Positions 34,818 to 46,407 of a DNA stretch of 64,000 bases are shown here, one piece after another. This DNA is from Alisma plantago-aquatica (taxonomy: Eukaryota; Streptophyta; Magnoliopsida; Alismatales; Alismataceae), in NCBI GenBank assembly GCA_963693085.1, contig OY856410.1, positions 563,179,406 through 563,243,405 on the forward strand, given 5' to 3'. Every line of letters begins with the position of its first letter. The stretch's first letter is position 1. Below the pieces are notes generated by a model, which searched no databases, was not told the DNA's origin, and saw only the letters and a program-made list of their open reading frames with translations. A program made the translations under genes and the position numbers.

Positions 34818-37800
34818 ATGGCCTACTCTGAGCCCCCCAGATCTCTGTGTGTCACTACGGTGAAACTCGACGGCGGGTCCAACTACCATCTATGGTCAGC
34901 GTCGTTTGTTCTCTATGTCAAGGCACAGGGTCGATATCACCATCTTACGGCCAATCCTCCTGATGCTCCTACGGCGGATTCTGATGACAAGACTACACAA
35001 AGCTACATCCAGTGGTCCAAGGATGATTCGGGCGTCATGTCTTGGATCCTCAACAGCTCTGAGCCCCGGATCAGTCAATCTCTTCTCTGCCATCATGATG
35101 CCAAGGCGATGTGGGATCATTTGGCCCATGTGTACTCACATCAGGAGAATCCAAAGCGGGTTTTCGAAATCTTCAAACAGCTCGCCAAGAAGTTCTCCAC
35201 TGACACATCTATTGACGATTTCTATAATCAATGTTCTGCTTTGTGGAATGAATATGAATTGTATCACCCTCTGACTGCTGATATCAAGATTGCCCAGAAA
35301 CAAAGAAACGAACTTCAACTTGTGCATTTTCTGGCTGCCCTTCCTGCCTCCTTCTCGGGGGTTGTTGATCAAATTCTGTCAAGCGATCCACTACCCACTG
35401 TTCGCGATGTCCTCAAAAGAGTTCAGAGGCTGCCTTCTCTGACTCCCACACCTGCTCCTGAGCATCCTGCACTAATTGTGCGCTCTACTGACTCTAGTCG
35501 TGGTCGTGGCCGTGGTCGCGGTCGCGGTGGACGACCTCCTCCTTCTGGCGGCCGAGGATCTTCTACACCAGGTCGGGGTACTTCTCAAGGCCCACGTCAC
35601 TGCAACTGGTGTGGTCGCGACAATAACACTGAGGACCAAAGCTGGATCAAGCACGTTAAACCTGCTTGGGCTAACCAAACCGCTGATGATGTTGCCGTTG
35701 TTGACTCTCCTGCTGAAATATCACCTGCACCAACCAACACTGATTGGCTACGCTCAGAGTTCGAGAAAATGTTTCAAGAGCGCCTTGCACAGCTACCCTC
35801 TACATCAGGCTCATCTGCCATGCTCACCTCATCATCTTCTGGTAACAAACAGTGGTGCATCGACTCAGGTGCTTCCACTCATATGACTGGTGCTCTTCAT
35901 TTATTTTCAAAACTTAGTACAACAACTCTGATATCATCTGTCACTGTTGCAAATGGATCTAAAACTGTTGTTCACGGCACCGGCACAGTCCCTCTTTCAC
36001 GAAAGCTGCATCTAAATTCAGTTTTATACATTCCGAAATTTCCTATTAATTTGCTTTCAGTAAGCAAAATGATTAAACAACTACACTGCTCTGTCAAATT
36101 TGATCCCTCTTCTTATATTGTGAAGGATATCCGCACGAAGACGAGGATTGGTTCGGGCCGTGAAGGACCTAATGGGCTGTACTACCTGGATGGACCACCT
36201 GCTCCGAAGGCGATGATCTCTACCTCTGTGACAGGTCTACAGTTACATGTTCGGCTTGGACATCCATCTGCGGCAAAATTGAAGCATCTTTTTCCGCACT
36301 TATCAGGCGATAGTTTTTCCTGTAAACCTGTGTTATGGGCAAACACTCTAGATCTGTTTTTCCTGCTAAAAAAGTTATTTCTTCTAAAGAAATTTTTGAA
36401 TTAGTACATGCGGATATTTGGGGACCATGTTTTGTGCCCAGTCATTCTGGTGTGAAATATTTTTTGACTTTCATTGATGACTATTCTCGTACCACTTGGT
36501 TGTTTCTGCTCAAAGGTCGAAATACTGTGTTAGATTGCATTCGCACTTTCTTTGCTGAAATTAAAACACAATTTGGTCAATCTATTAAAACCCTTCGCAC
36601 AGACAATGCCCTTGAATTTATGCAACAAGTTGTTACTTCTTTTTGTGTGTCCCAAGGAACTATCCACCAGACTACTTGCCCATACACCCCACAACAAAAT
36701 GGCGTAGCGGAACGGAAGAACCGACACCTTCTTGAGGTTGCTCGCACCCTCTTCATTCATTATAAAGTACCTCATTGTTTTTGGCCTGATGCTGTGTCCA
36801 CCGCATGCTACCTTATCAATCGCATGCCATCTTCTGTTAAGAAAAATCAGGTTCTGTACGCCCTTTTGTTTCCTGATAAACCTCTGTTCTCTGTGTCGCC
36901 TCGTATCTTTGGGTGTACATGTTTTTTGAAAAATCTTCGCCCCGGTCTCACCAAGTTAGATGCTCGTTCTGTGAAGTGTGTGTTCTTATGGTACTCTCGC
37001 ACTCAGAAAGGCTACTGCTGTTTTGATCCAGTTACGAAACATTGGTATGTTAGTGCGGATGTGATATTCTTTGAACATATGCCATATTACTCTGCTACCG
37101 GGGAACACTTGACTACTGATATTTTGGCTACCACTTCACTACCGTTGGTAGAAGATCTGCCTCCTGCTACTGTGCCTCAGGAACGCCCTCTACAAGTCTA
37201 CAAGCGAAGACCGAAGCCCGTCACTGCCCCGGCCGAACCAACTCCTCCGTCTGCGGATGATCCACCACCGGCAGAGGTACTTTCTAACTTGGATATTCCT
37301 ATTAGTTTATGGAAGGGTGTTCGTTCTTGTACTCAGCATCCTATTAGTCGCTTCTGCTCCTCTGACAATCTGAGTGATAGCTTTGCCTATTTTACATCTG
37401 CTTTATCTGTTGTGACTATTTCTAAAACCGCCAACGAGGCGCTTTGTCATCCTGCCTGGAAACATGCTATGGAACAGGAAATGCAAGCTCTGAATGACCA
37501 ACATACCTGGGATCTGGTTGACCGACCATCTTCATGCCCTTCTGTGGGTTGTCGCTGGATCTTCACCATTAAATATCAGCCAGATGGTACCATTGAACGT
37601 CTGAAAGCTCGTCTCGTGGCAAAAGGATATACCCAGACCTACGGAGTTGATTATTTTGAAACCTTTTCTCCAGTAGCTCGTCTCAATTCTGTTCGCATTC
37701 TGATATCTGTTGCAGTAAATAAAGACTGACCTCTTTTCCAACTTGATGTGAAAAATGCTTTTTATATGGCGATCTACAGGAGGATGTCTACATGGAGCAA

Positions 37801-38969
37801 CCCCCCGGATTTGTTGCTCAGGGGGAGTCTACTTCAAAAATCTGTAAACTTCGCAAGGCGATATATGGCTTAAAATAAAGCCCACGAGCATGGTTTGACA
37901 AACTCAGTAAAATCTTGCTTTCTTTCGGCTTTCGACGGTCGCAGGCTGATCACTCTGTTTTCATACGAAAACTACAGCAGGGCTTGTTATTCTCATTGTG
38001 TACGTTGATGACATTATCTTATCTGGCAGCGATAATGCAGGGATTCAAGCAACCAAAAACTATCTAGCACAACATTTTATCACTAAGGACCTTGGTAAAT
38101 TATGATACTTTCTGGGTATTGAGGTTGCTAGATCTTCTGCAGGATTGTGCCTATCACAACGAAAATATGTTCTGGATTTGTTGCAAGAGACAGGCATGTT
38201 AGGCTGCAAGCCAGCCAACACACCTCTAGATCCCAATATGGATTGGGACAGTGAATCTTCTCCCCCATATGTTGATCGACACCAGTTCAGGAGACTAGTA
38301 GGCAAACTTATCTACCTGACTGTCACTCGAGCTGATTTAGCTGCTGTTGTTGGGTTTGTTAGTCGGTATCGTGATAAACCACGACAATGTCACTGGGATG
38401 CTATCTGTCACATTCTTCGATATCTCAAAAGTGCTCCTGGGAAAGGTCTATTATACAAGAAACATGACCATTGTGATCTGTCTGGTTTTTCTGACTCTGA
38501 TTATGCAGGAAGTAGATCTGATAGAAAATCCACATCTGGATATTGTACTTTTGTGGGGGGCAATCTGGTTACATGGCGCAGTAAAAAGCAAATGGTTGTT
38601 GCACGATCTAGTGCTGAAGCAGAATATAGAGCGATGGCTCATACTACATGTGAGCTTCTATGGGTCCGCAGTCTTCTGAAGGAATTTGACATCTCTCCGT
38701 CTAGCCCCATCCCTATGTTATGTGACAATAAGGCATCTATTTTTATTGCGAACAACCCTACTTTTCATGAAAGAACCAAACATATTGAAGTCAACTGCCA
38801 CTTTGTACGAGAAAAGGTTATGTCTGGACAGATCCACACTCCATATATCAGCACGGAGAAACAACTTGCAGATATCTTCACCAAGGTGCTACCCAAAAAT
38901 CGCTTTCAGACGCTGATTGACAAGCTGGGCCTCTTCGACATCTACGCTCCAGCTAGAGGGGGAGTATAG
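34818..38969 (+). pseudogene. Copia gag-pol polyprotein with six lesions
   Basis: ATG at 34818 in a good context opens gag (UBN2-type, LDGGSNYHLW at the N-terminus). The zinc knuckle is degenerate: HCNWCGRDNNTEDQ lacks its last Cys. The protease has DSGAS at residue 349, and the pre-integrase LHVRLGHPS is present. Integrase shows HADIWGP, LRTDNA and AERKN (the D, D and E). RT has WKHAMEQEM, KARLVAKGYTQ and VYVDDIILSG (near 37998). RNase H has DSDYAGS and SSAEAEYRAM. The frame ends at the TAG at the 3' LTR border. Lesions: frameshifts near 36331, 37763 and 37978, and stops TGA 37727-37729, TAA 37876-37878 and TGA 38103-38105. Each stop is one C-to-T or G-to-A change from the residue family members carry. 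gag and protease are still open. Confidence 0.93.
38955..38964 (+). promoter_or_regulatory. Polypurine tract of the copia element
   Basis: AGAGGGGGAG directly precedes the 3' LTR. It is the expected primer for plus-strand DNA synthesis. Confidence 0.9.
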
Positions 38970-39146
38970 AGATATGTGTTTTCTTGAGTGTCATGTGCTT
39001 AGAATATGCTCCACTTATTCTATTTCTTATGTTGTTTAGTCCCATATGGGTTGCATCTTAACTAGTCTCTTTTTCTGTTTGCTATATAAGAGACTACTAT
39101 GTACATTGTTTTATTCATTCAATAAACAACATTTCTCCACTCTACA
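38965..39146 (+). repeat. 3' LTR of the copia element
   Basis: 182 bp, 178 identical to the 5' LTR (about 2.2 % difference; three transitions and one transversion). It starts TATAGAG like its partner. Confidence 0.95.
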
Positions 39147-39151
39147 AAAAA

Positions 39152-40464
39152 CATTGTTAAAACAAGTTACTGCTAGGAGAGATCATATTAACCAATATGA
39201 AGAACTCTTTCAACTCATGGACCGAGAAGATTCCATTATAAGAAAATACAGTAATAGAATTCAATGGTTTTGTGAAGAAAAACAAATTTCATGGTCATAT
39301 AACTCGTCGAACGTGATAAAAAAGATTTAAATAGACTTGCTTAAAGATCTCCCTTTTGCAAACAGCGTGAGGGTTTAATAACTCGTCATACATAATAACA
39401 TCAGCACAAATCAAACTGTGTTTGTCATGGGAAGTATTTTTTATAATATCTATTACAAACAATGTTTACAGTTCGATATGGCTGCAGCAAGACGGATGGA
39501 GATTTTACTACTCGCGGTCTGCACAATTGTTTTTCCTAGAAATATCCATGAGCTCATAGAGTGTCCAGTTGTTGGCAAGGTTGAACACTCCATTCAAGCA
39601 AGCGCCACAGAATGACATTTTCAGTACAAGCCAATGACAAGTAGGTAGTCCACATTATTTTCCATCTCTGGGACGTGGTTTGTCCATGGTTCCATCTCTT
39701 ATCCATCCCTCTGTCCTTGAGAAGGGCATGGCATCCAACAGTCAGATTCTACCCTCCAGTTTTGTTGTGCTTGAAGTCGACAACTACATGAATATGATAA
39801 TTGTATTGCTCCAGGGGGTGGCGCTCCTCTAGTCCAAAGAGATCTGTCGGTTAGCAAATACAGTTGCTGGCTTATAAATCAAGCTGCAAGAATAGGTGTT
39901 GTTCTTATGGGAGGTCCAAGGTATCAAATGTACATCTTTTACATGTAAAATTCTCAATTGGGTACTTTTCCTGCTGCAAATTCGACTCACTCTTTGTACT
40001 GTACTGGAAAGCTACTTGTTTTAATTGGAGATTCGGCCTGCTGTCCAAATGACGGAACCACGTCTTCCTCTAAATGATGTGATTGGTGTTAGAGGAAGTG
40101 AAGTAGCTGTGTGAAGACATAGCAACAACTATTGCACATTTGGAGAGAATGAGTCAGTCATTGAAGAGATTGTGCTACGAGAAGTTACGATATCAAACTG
40201 CTTCGAAGTTTGATGTTACCTCAAAATGTTTAATGATAAACTCCATACTGACCGGTCATTTTAGGTGTTTGTGCGTGTTTGCTTGTCTAGTGTGATGTAA
40301 AGAGAGAATTCTTTCTTTCGATGTCAAGTGTGTACAGGGAGAATTCCAATGTGTATTTGTTGCAACCAGAATCAAGATTTTCTTCTAATTCAGTCTATGA
40401 AATGAGATAAAAAGTGTCCTATACATTTGAAAGGAATCTCGTGTAAATGTGCTTATTGCATAAG
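39152..40464. other. Unassigned interval right of the copia element
   Basis: It continues the sequence that preceded the copia insertion. No domain-bearing frame was found. The frames at 39418-39615 and 39864-40052 are short and featureless. Confidence 0.4.
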
Positions 40465-40472
40465 ATAAAAAG

Positions 40473-41259
40473 CAAAGTTTTAAAAAGCGCGAAGCGGGAA
40501 GCGTGCGGACGTGACCTTGTAGCCAATTAATCGCCAGCCGGGCGATTAAGCGGGCGCTTTTTAGAAAAGCGGATTTCCAATTCCTATAAATTTTTATGCA
40601 AAATTACATACATATGTATATAAATACTATATTTTTTAATTTTTATACAAATCTAAACGCTGTACAAGACAATATAAAACACCCAAATAGTTATAACACA
40701 ACTATACAACAATGATTGTATCTATATAATATAGTAAACAATATACTTGTCATACATAAAGCACCGTACAAAGAAAATAATAAGTATATATACAAGATGC
40801 AACAACAATTTTGTATCACATGTTTACATAGCTAAACAGTAAAAAATAAACTTGTCATAGCTAGCTTACAAACGTATTGTTACATTTGCACATCATCAAA
40901 TAGTCATACATTACAGCAGTACATTTAATCAAAGTATGCATTCTAAATTAGATAATAGTTACCTATAATATACTTGGATACATCACAAAAGTACCATATC
41001 ATTACAGCTTACATACAAAGTATGCATTCTAAATTAAAACTAGGTATATCATGGAACATTTAATGTATGCTAGTTTAATAATATTATAGTTAATACTAAT
41101 CGGAGCATATAATGTACTTAATGTTATATGCTTACATCAGTTTTTTTTAAAAGCGGTCGCTTTTCTCAGATCCACTCAAGCGGCGCTTACGGCACATTTT
41201 AATCGGCCATCACCTTGTGGCGCTTAAGCGGCCGCCTACGACGCTTTTTAAAAAAATTA
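40473..41259. mobile_element. Non-autonomous hAT element, TTAAGCGG family, copy 1
   Basis: ATAAAAAG occurs at 40465-40472 and 41260-41267, an 8-bp target duplication. The left end is CAAAGTTTTAAAAAGCG and the right end in reverse complement is TAATTTTTTTAAAAAGCG, sharing TTTTAAAAAGCG. AAGCGG, GGGCGATTAAGCGGGCG and GGCGCTTAAGCGGCCGCC clusters mark both ends. The AT-rich centre is colinear with 47640-48150, including AAAACACCCAAATAGTT. No coding. Confidence 0.85.
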
Positions 41260-41329
41260 ATAAAAAGTATTCTTCTATACTATCCCGACCAATGTTTATC
41301 GACTGCAATGATTAGTGAGGTAACAAAGG

Positions 41330-42665
41330 AGGTATGTGATGTAACTTTGTGGATGGATTGTTTTTTTGAAATAGTTGCAAAAGAGATTGTTTGCATTCAG
41401 ATGGGCTAAGCTGAGGATGCATTATAAATTTATCCAAATAGCGTGTAGCCAACTAGTGTGAAGTGGCTTGTTTGTTCTCCGTAGCTCTGTAACAGGTCTG
41501 CTCATTGTGTACAATCTTTACTACAAATGTTTTCTCCCCTCTTAACCAACTAGCATAAACTATCCATGGGCACCCAGTTTGACCTTTGCAACGTGCCTCC
41601 ATTACATTTGGGCAACTCTAGTTCCATATCACATTTCTACCGCACAATACAGCATACATTTGAATTGTTCTTTTGAATTGCTCGGCAGATTCAAACCTAA
41701 GATTAGGGGTAAAATCCAATTTTCTATGGTCGCATGTGGGTTCATACTTTGGATATTTGAATATTCTTGGTCTCTTCTCGGTTTGTCCAATCTCATAATC
41801 ACTCTCCATAGAGCAAATTTCATCATTATCACTATCTGCAAAGTCAGAGCCCATGTTTAAAATCTCGATTTCGACGCGGTTTCCGGTAGTCCTTAACAGA
41901 AATTTCGACCAAAAATTCAATATTTCTGCTTATTTTGACACGAGATTTCGACTCAAATTTTGACGATTTCTATGGCCAAATAAAGAAATTAAGTCATAAA
42001 ATTTTACCATGATGATCTACAACCATAAATACACCTAATTATTCAATAATATCATATGTCAGTATAAGGTTGGGAGCTCCTACATTTTTGAGTGAAAATA
42101 TACAAAAATGTTTCGAGCAGGAATTCAATCATGCAATGTATACATACATATATTCTTATACAATAACATGTTACATCTTATATTTTGGATGCAATAAACT
42201 AAGGGGGGTTTCCTACATTATTTGAAGATTTTTTCAGACTTTTTATCAATTTTTCAATGAGATTACAAATCGGAAGTTTCGACAATTTGGCATGTCCATT
42301 TTGATTCCTGGTACCGGTCAAAACCAATATTTCAATCGAAATTCTAATCCATGGTCAGAGCCTTCATTTCTTAGTTGTAATGGATGATCATGACTTGGAA
42401 GATCATGAGAATGGAGATGCCGGTCTAACAAGAATGCCCTTCTCATCTTCATCAGTTCACCGAATTCCTCATCATCAGTTGTGTCTTCTTCTTCTAGAAA
42501 ACCATCCTCCTCAGCACTAGAAGGTGTCAACCCGTCACAATTTTGATTTACATTTACATCTTCACTCTAATTATAGATTTCACTAGGAGAAAAAAAGCCT
42601 CATGATTTTGACTAGCATTCAATTCATCGTAACCCAAAATATGAATATCATTTGGTTCTTTCATA
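41330..42665 (-). pseudogene. Mutator-like (MuDR) transposase N-terminus, interrupted
   Basis: On the minus strand the frame starts at ATG 42665 (MKEPNDIHILGYDEL) and continues with an acidic stretch (42530-42354). After a 502-bp transposon it resumes with SDFADSDNDE, PNLRFESAEQFKRTIQMYAV, ARCKGQTGCPWIVYASW, TFVVKIVHNEQTCYR and NKQATSH-LA. These are the blocks of the Mutator transposase DNA-binding domain (PF03108 type), with its CxxxxCPW and HxC-like positions. Stops occur near 41615 and 41480. The catalytic MULE domain, expected further downstream, is absent; a hAT element sits at 41259 and below. The remnant is clearly inactive. Confidence 0.8.
41852..42353. mobile_element. Non-autonomous hAT element, TTTCGAC family, copy 2
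   Basis: GTCAGAGCC occurs at 41843-41851 and 42354-42362: an 8-bp duplication plus one ambiguous base. The ends are CATGTTTAAAATCTCG and, reverse-complemented, CATGGATTAGAATTTCG. ATTTCGAC words lie at 41868-41960 and near the right end. It splits the Mutator transposase frame between two copies of the codons for SD. At 502 bp it is a shorter deletion derivative of the family seen at 30234. Confidence 0.88.
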
Positions 42666-43450
42666 ATAGAAGTCCCTTCAGGTCCTAGGCGGCAATGATA
42701 TGGGGGAATGTTATGCTTTAGGTGATTAAGCTTGGTGCTTCTGTAGATATTGTTAGATAGTCTATTTACTCCATTGGTTTAGTCTTTTAGTTAAGTTGTT
42801 TAGTCTATTTGTAATATGGGCCCAAGTGTGTCTTGGCACATTTTGTCTTGTGTCTGTACGCTTCCCTCATATCCTATTTATAGGAAAGGGTGGCTTCCAC
42901 CTATCAATAAAGAAAAAAATTCTACACGTTAGGGGATTTCACCCATCATATCGTTTTTCACATGGTATCAAAGAAGAATTTCCACTGTCGCCCCCAATCC
43001 TGAGTGAGAGAGCACAAACGAGAGAAGCCTCCCCTTGCGGGCGGGCACCGCTGCTAATGGCTGCCCGTAGGGATTTTTCATCCTTGCTTCTCATAGAATC
43101 GTCTCCTTCGAGCCGTCTTCATCTTCAACAAAAAAAAAATCATCCATTTTTAAGTTGTTGGTACCAGATCTACAAGGGCCGTCATGCCTCCCGTCAACCT
43201 TGATTGCTAATGAAGTCGTTGTTATCCCATTAGCCGCCATCATCACAGATATACATTGCCATTATCTGCTTCGCCACCGATCTACTCTATGCCACCACCA
43301 TTGAGATCTAATCCAAAATATTGGATAAAGACTCTCTTTTATGCTGATATTGGGGACACATCGTCCCTATATTGCTATGGTGGAGATTCGGAAGGATTTC
43401 CCTTTCTTTTATTGTTGTCTACGGGATTTTTCTGCTATTGTTTGCCGCCA

Positions 43451-43613
43451 ACACGGCGTGTCGCTTCTAGACACGACGTGTAGACGGTGTCTACTTCTTT
43501 CGCAACCTCGTTCGCAAAATCTGCCTGCAACAACACGACGTGTCACTTCTTGACACAGCGTGTTGTCTGCACTATGACACGGCGTGTCACTTATGTCGCC
43601 GTGTCACTTATGT
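43451..43613. repeat. Cluster of near-palindromic 12-mers GACACGGCGTGTC, block 1
   Basis: Variants of ACAC(G/A)(G/A)CGTGT occur at about 43451, 43471, 43532, 43551, 43576 and 43598. Each can fold as a short hairpin. A second block lies beyond the minisatellite. Confidence 0.75.
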
Positions 43614-43648
43614 TTTGTCCCGAGATTCTGTCAACTGACACCCAGGTA

Positions 43649-43700
43649 TGTGTGTGTGTGTGTGTGTGTGTGTGTACACACACACACACACACACATATA
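43649..43700. repeat. (TG)n-(AC)n microsatellite, self-complementary
   Basis: About 13 TG units run directly into about 11 AC units, so the two halves form one perfect long hairpin, followed by TATATACATACATATAC. Confidence 0.95.
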
Positions 43701-43919
43701 TATACATACATATACATATATCTCAAAACCTGAATTTGTAGTACTTTTTTAGAAGATATTTGCCATTTTCCATTACTGGGTTTTTGTAAAGCCAATTTGA
43801 GTTAATCACAAATTGATTACTCATAAATCAGAAATGTTAACTATATTTGTATTTCTATTCATGAGGCAGTACATTTATAAAACAAAACAGTAGATTAATA
43901 AAGCCATATAGTAGACAAG

Positions 43920-44585
43920 TTAAAACAGTACATTAATACCAATCAGTAGATAAATACATAAAAAACAATGGATACTAAATACAAATCAGTAGACTAGTAA
44001 ATATTAATCAGTAGATAAATAAATACAAATCAGTAGATAAATAAATACAAATCAGTAGACAAAAATTCAAAACATTAAATAGGTAAATACAAATCAGTAC
44101 ATAACTATATACAAAGCATTAATAAGTAAATACAAATCAGTAGATGAAAAAATTCAAAGCGTTAGATACGCAAACTCAAATTATTAGATAAATAAATACT
44201 AATCAGTAGATAAATAAATATAAAGCATTAGATAAAAAAGTACAACTCAGTTGATAAACAAATATAAATCGGTAGATGATTAAATAATTTTAAAAAGTAA
44301 ATGAACAAATTCAAAACCCTAAATTTAAATGACGTGACGAATCAAAAGTTAATAGATGAACAAATAAGTACTTAAGTAAATACAAATAAGTAAATAAGTG
44401 AATACAAATCAGTAGATACATATATACAAATCAGTAGATATATAAATTCAAATCAGTAGCTAAGTAAATTCAAATCAATAGATAAGTAATACAAATCAGT
44501 AAATACATAAATACAAATCAGTAGATGAGTAAATACAAATCAGTAGATAAGTAAATACTAATCAGTTGATAGAAATCAGTAAAAT
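43920..44585. repeat. Degenerate 22-bp minisatellite
   Basis: The unit is close to AAATCAGTAGATAAATAAATAC. It recurs roughly 25-30 times with substitutions and small indels. It is AT-rich and non-coding and lies in the middle of the non-coding LTR element. Confidence 0.85.
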
Positions 44586-44657
44586 TAAAAACTTAGAGAT
44601 TGGGGCGGAGCTTGGACCGCCTAGGCACCGCCTGGGCGCCCGCCTGTACAACACAGC

Positions 44658-44775
44658 TGACACAGCGTGTCACTGTGCGACACGAAAGGTCGTCTGCTTA
44701 TTGCTGGCGCTGACTTCTACTGGTGCATCTACTAATGTGCAACACAGCGTGTCTATTCACCGACACGGGGTGTCA
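44658..44775. repeat. Near-palindromic 12-mer cluster, block 2
   Basis: GACACAGCGTGTC at about 44659, AACACAGCGTGTC at about 44741 and GACACGGGGTGTC at about 44760 continue the motif series of 43451-43613. This suggests the microsatellite and minisatellite block was inserted or expanded between them. Confidence 0.7.
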
Positions 44776-46407
44776 ACTATTACTGCTACTACAACTTGGT
44801 GTGCTTCACCATCTACAATGATTCAATTACATGGCAGAGGTTTCTATACATGGTGAGTCCCTTCTTTCTCTTTACCAGCAACAGTTATCCTCCTTTTTCA
44901 AGAATTTTTATTTGTTTTTTGTTCTTTAACCCCCACCCTTTCCAGCCCTACATATCTTTTTGTCTACCTCCTCAATACTTGTTCTACCCCTCATATACAT
45001 AGTGAACCTACTGATAATCGGATCCTACACATTTTTGATCTTGTCCATAAAAAGATCCATTTATTTTTTTTATCGAGATCTATGTAATCGAGTCATGTTG
45101 CACATTGACTCGAGTTGTCAGTTATCTCCTCCACGTATTTGCTTACATAAACCCAACCTCTGCCATTGTTTTTTACTCTTCACCCCAACCACTCTTGACT
45201 CTTTTCATAATTGGAGTGAGGGGGAGAATAGAGGATGATGAGTAGAGGGAAGAGTTGAGGAGGAGAAAAGAAGAAGACTTTCATTCTGTTGTTCTATAGA
45301 TCTTCAAGCTACATTTACTACATGGATTCTTCTGATTTTGTTGTTCTATTAATCTTCATGCTATGTTTACTATATGGATCCTTTTGCTACTATGTGGTGT
45401 TCCTTTTGCTTCTATGTGGATCTTTCTATTGTTATGTGACTGTTCAAGTAGAACTTTCTGCTGTTATGATTGCTTATCCCTCATCATCTCGGTTGCTACT
45501 ATGGAGTAGTCTACTTCACTAATGCTATTTGTTGATTGCTTTTCTATCCTGCGACGTCATTCTTGCTACTCGTGCTATGATTAGCACGCATTTCACTTGT
45601 TCCTTTGTACTTTTGCACTATCTGCTATCCGTGCTCTGTTTGCACGTTGACTTTCTACTGTGAACCAGCACATTCTAGACTTTGTGATCCAGCACCCTCT
45701 GGACTTTGACGTCTGCTATTATGATGAAAAATATATGATGAGATGATGATGATACTACATGTGTATGATGGAGCTTCATTATTTTCTGTTATTGTTGTTC
45801 ATCTCAGAATCCTTTTTGTTTCTTTCTACATCAGGCACAATGATCTTTATCCGACTACGTCATCTATTTTTTGCTATTGTGTTCCAGTACTCTCTGGCTT
45901 GTCTATGTTTTGTGCATGTTGACTCTCTAATCGTCCATGCTTTGTCTGCATGTTGACTTTCTACTACTGTGATCCAGCACTCTCGAGTTCGTCTGTGCTT
46001 TGTTTGCATGTTGACTACTACTGTTGTTGTAACCCAGGATTCTATGGGTTGCGACGTTAGCGAATATGATGAAAACCATGATGCCTACCTATTGATGTTT
46101 TATCTGCTCCAGATGCTACTTTACATTGATCAAGTAGCTCCTTCTATCTACTTTTGGATTATCTTTTTGAGGAGTATTTGAGTGTTGACTTAATATAATA
46201 TTGAGGCAAAGAAATTCTTGTATGGGCTTGGTTATCTTTATATTCTGTTTAGTTTGTTTGCATGTTTGTCAGCTGACTTGCATTCTCCCAAGCTCCAGCT
46301 TGAGAGGGAGTTTTAGAGAGTCTATTTACTTAGGTGGTTTAGTCTTTTACTTAAGTTGGTTAGTCTATTTATAATATGGGTCCAAGTGTGTCTTGCCCAT
46401 TAGGGTT

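Larger units (their letters stand above)
33961..39146 (+). mobile_element. Ty1/copia retrotransposon, full length, young
   Basis: Two 182-bp LTRs (33961-34142 and 38965-39146) differ at 4 positions. They are flanked by AAAAA at 33956-33960 and 39147-39151, a 5-bp target duplication that is weak on its own because it is homopolymeric. The primer-binding site, gag, protease, integrase, RT, RNase H and polypurine tract are all in copia order. The LTRs start TATAGAG and end CTCTACA, so the usual TG...CA ends are TA...CA in both. The short LTR suggests the Ale/Retrofit group, but this is tentative. Internal lesions mean it needs helper proteins to move again. Confidence 0.95.

Noticed and set aside
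43920..44585. Regularly spaced repeats that could look like a CRISPR array
   Set aside because: The units are contiguous and degenerate without unique spacers, and the DNA is plant nuclear.
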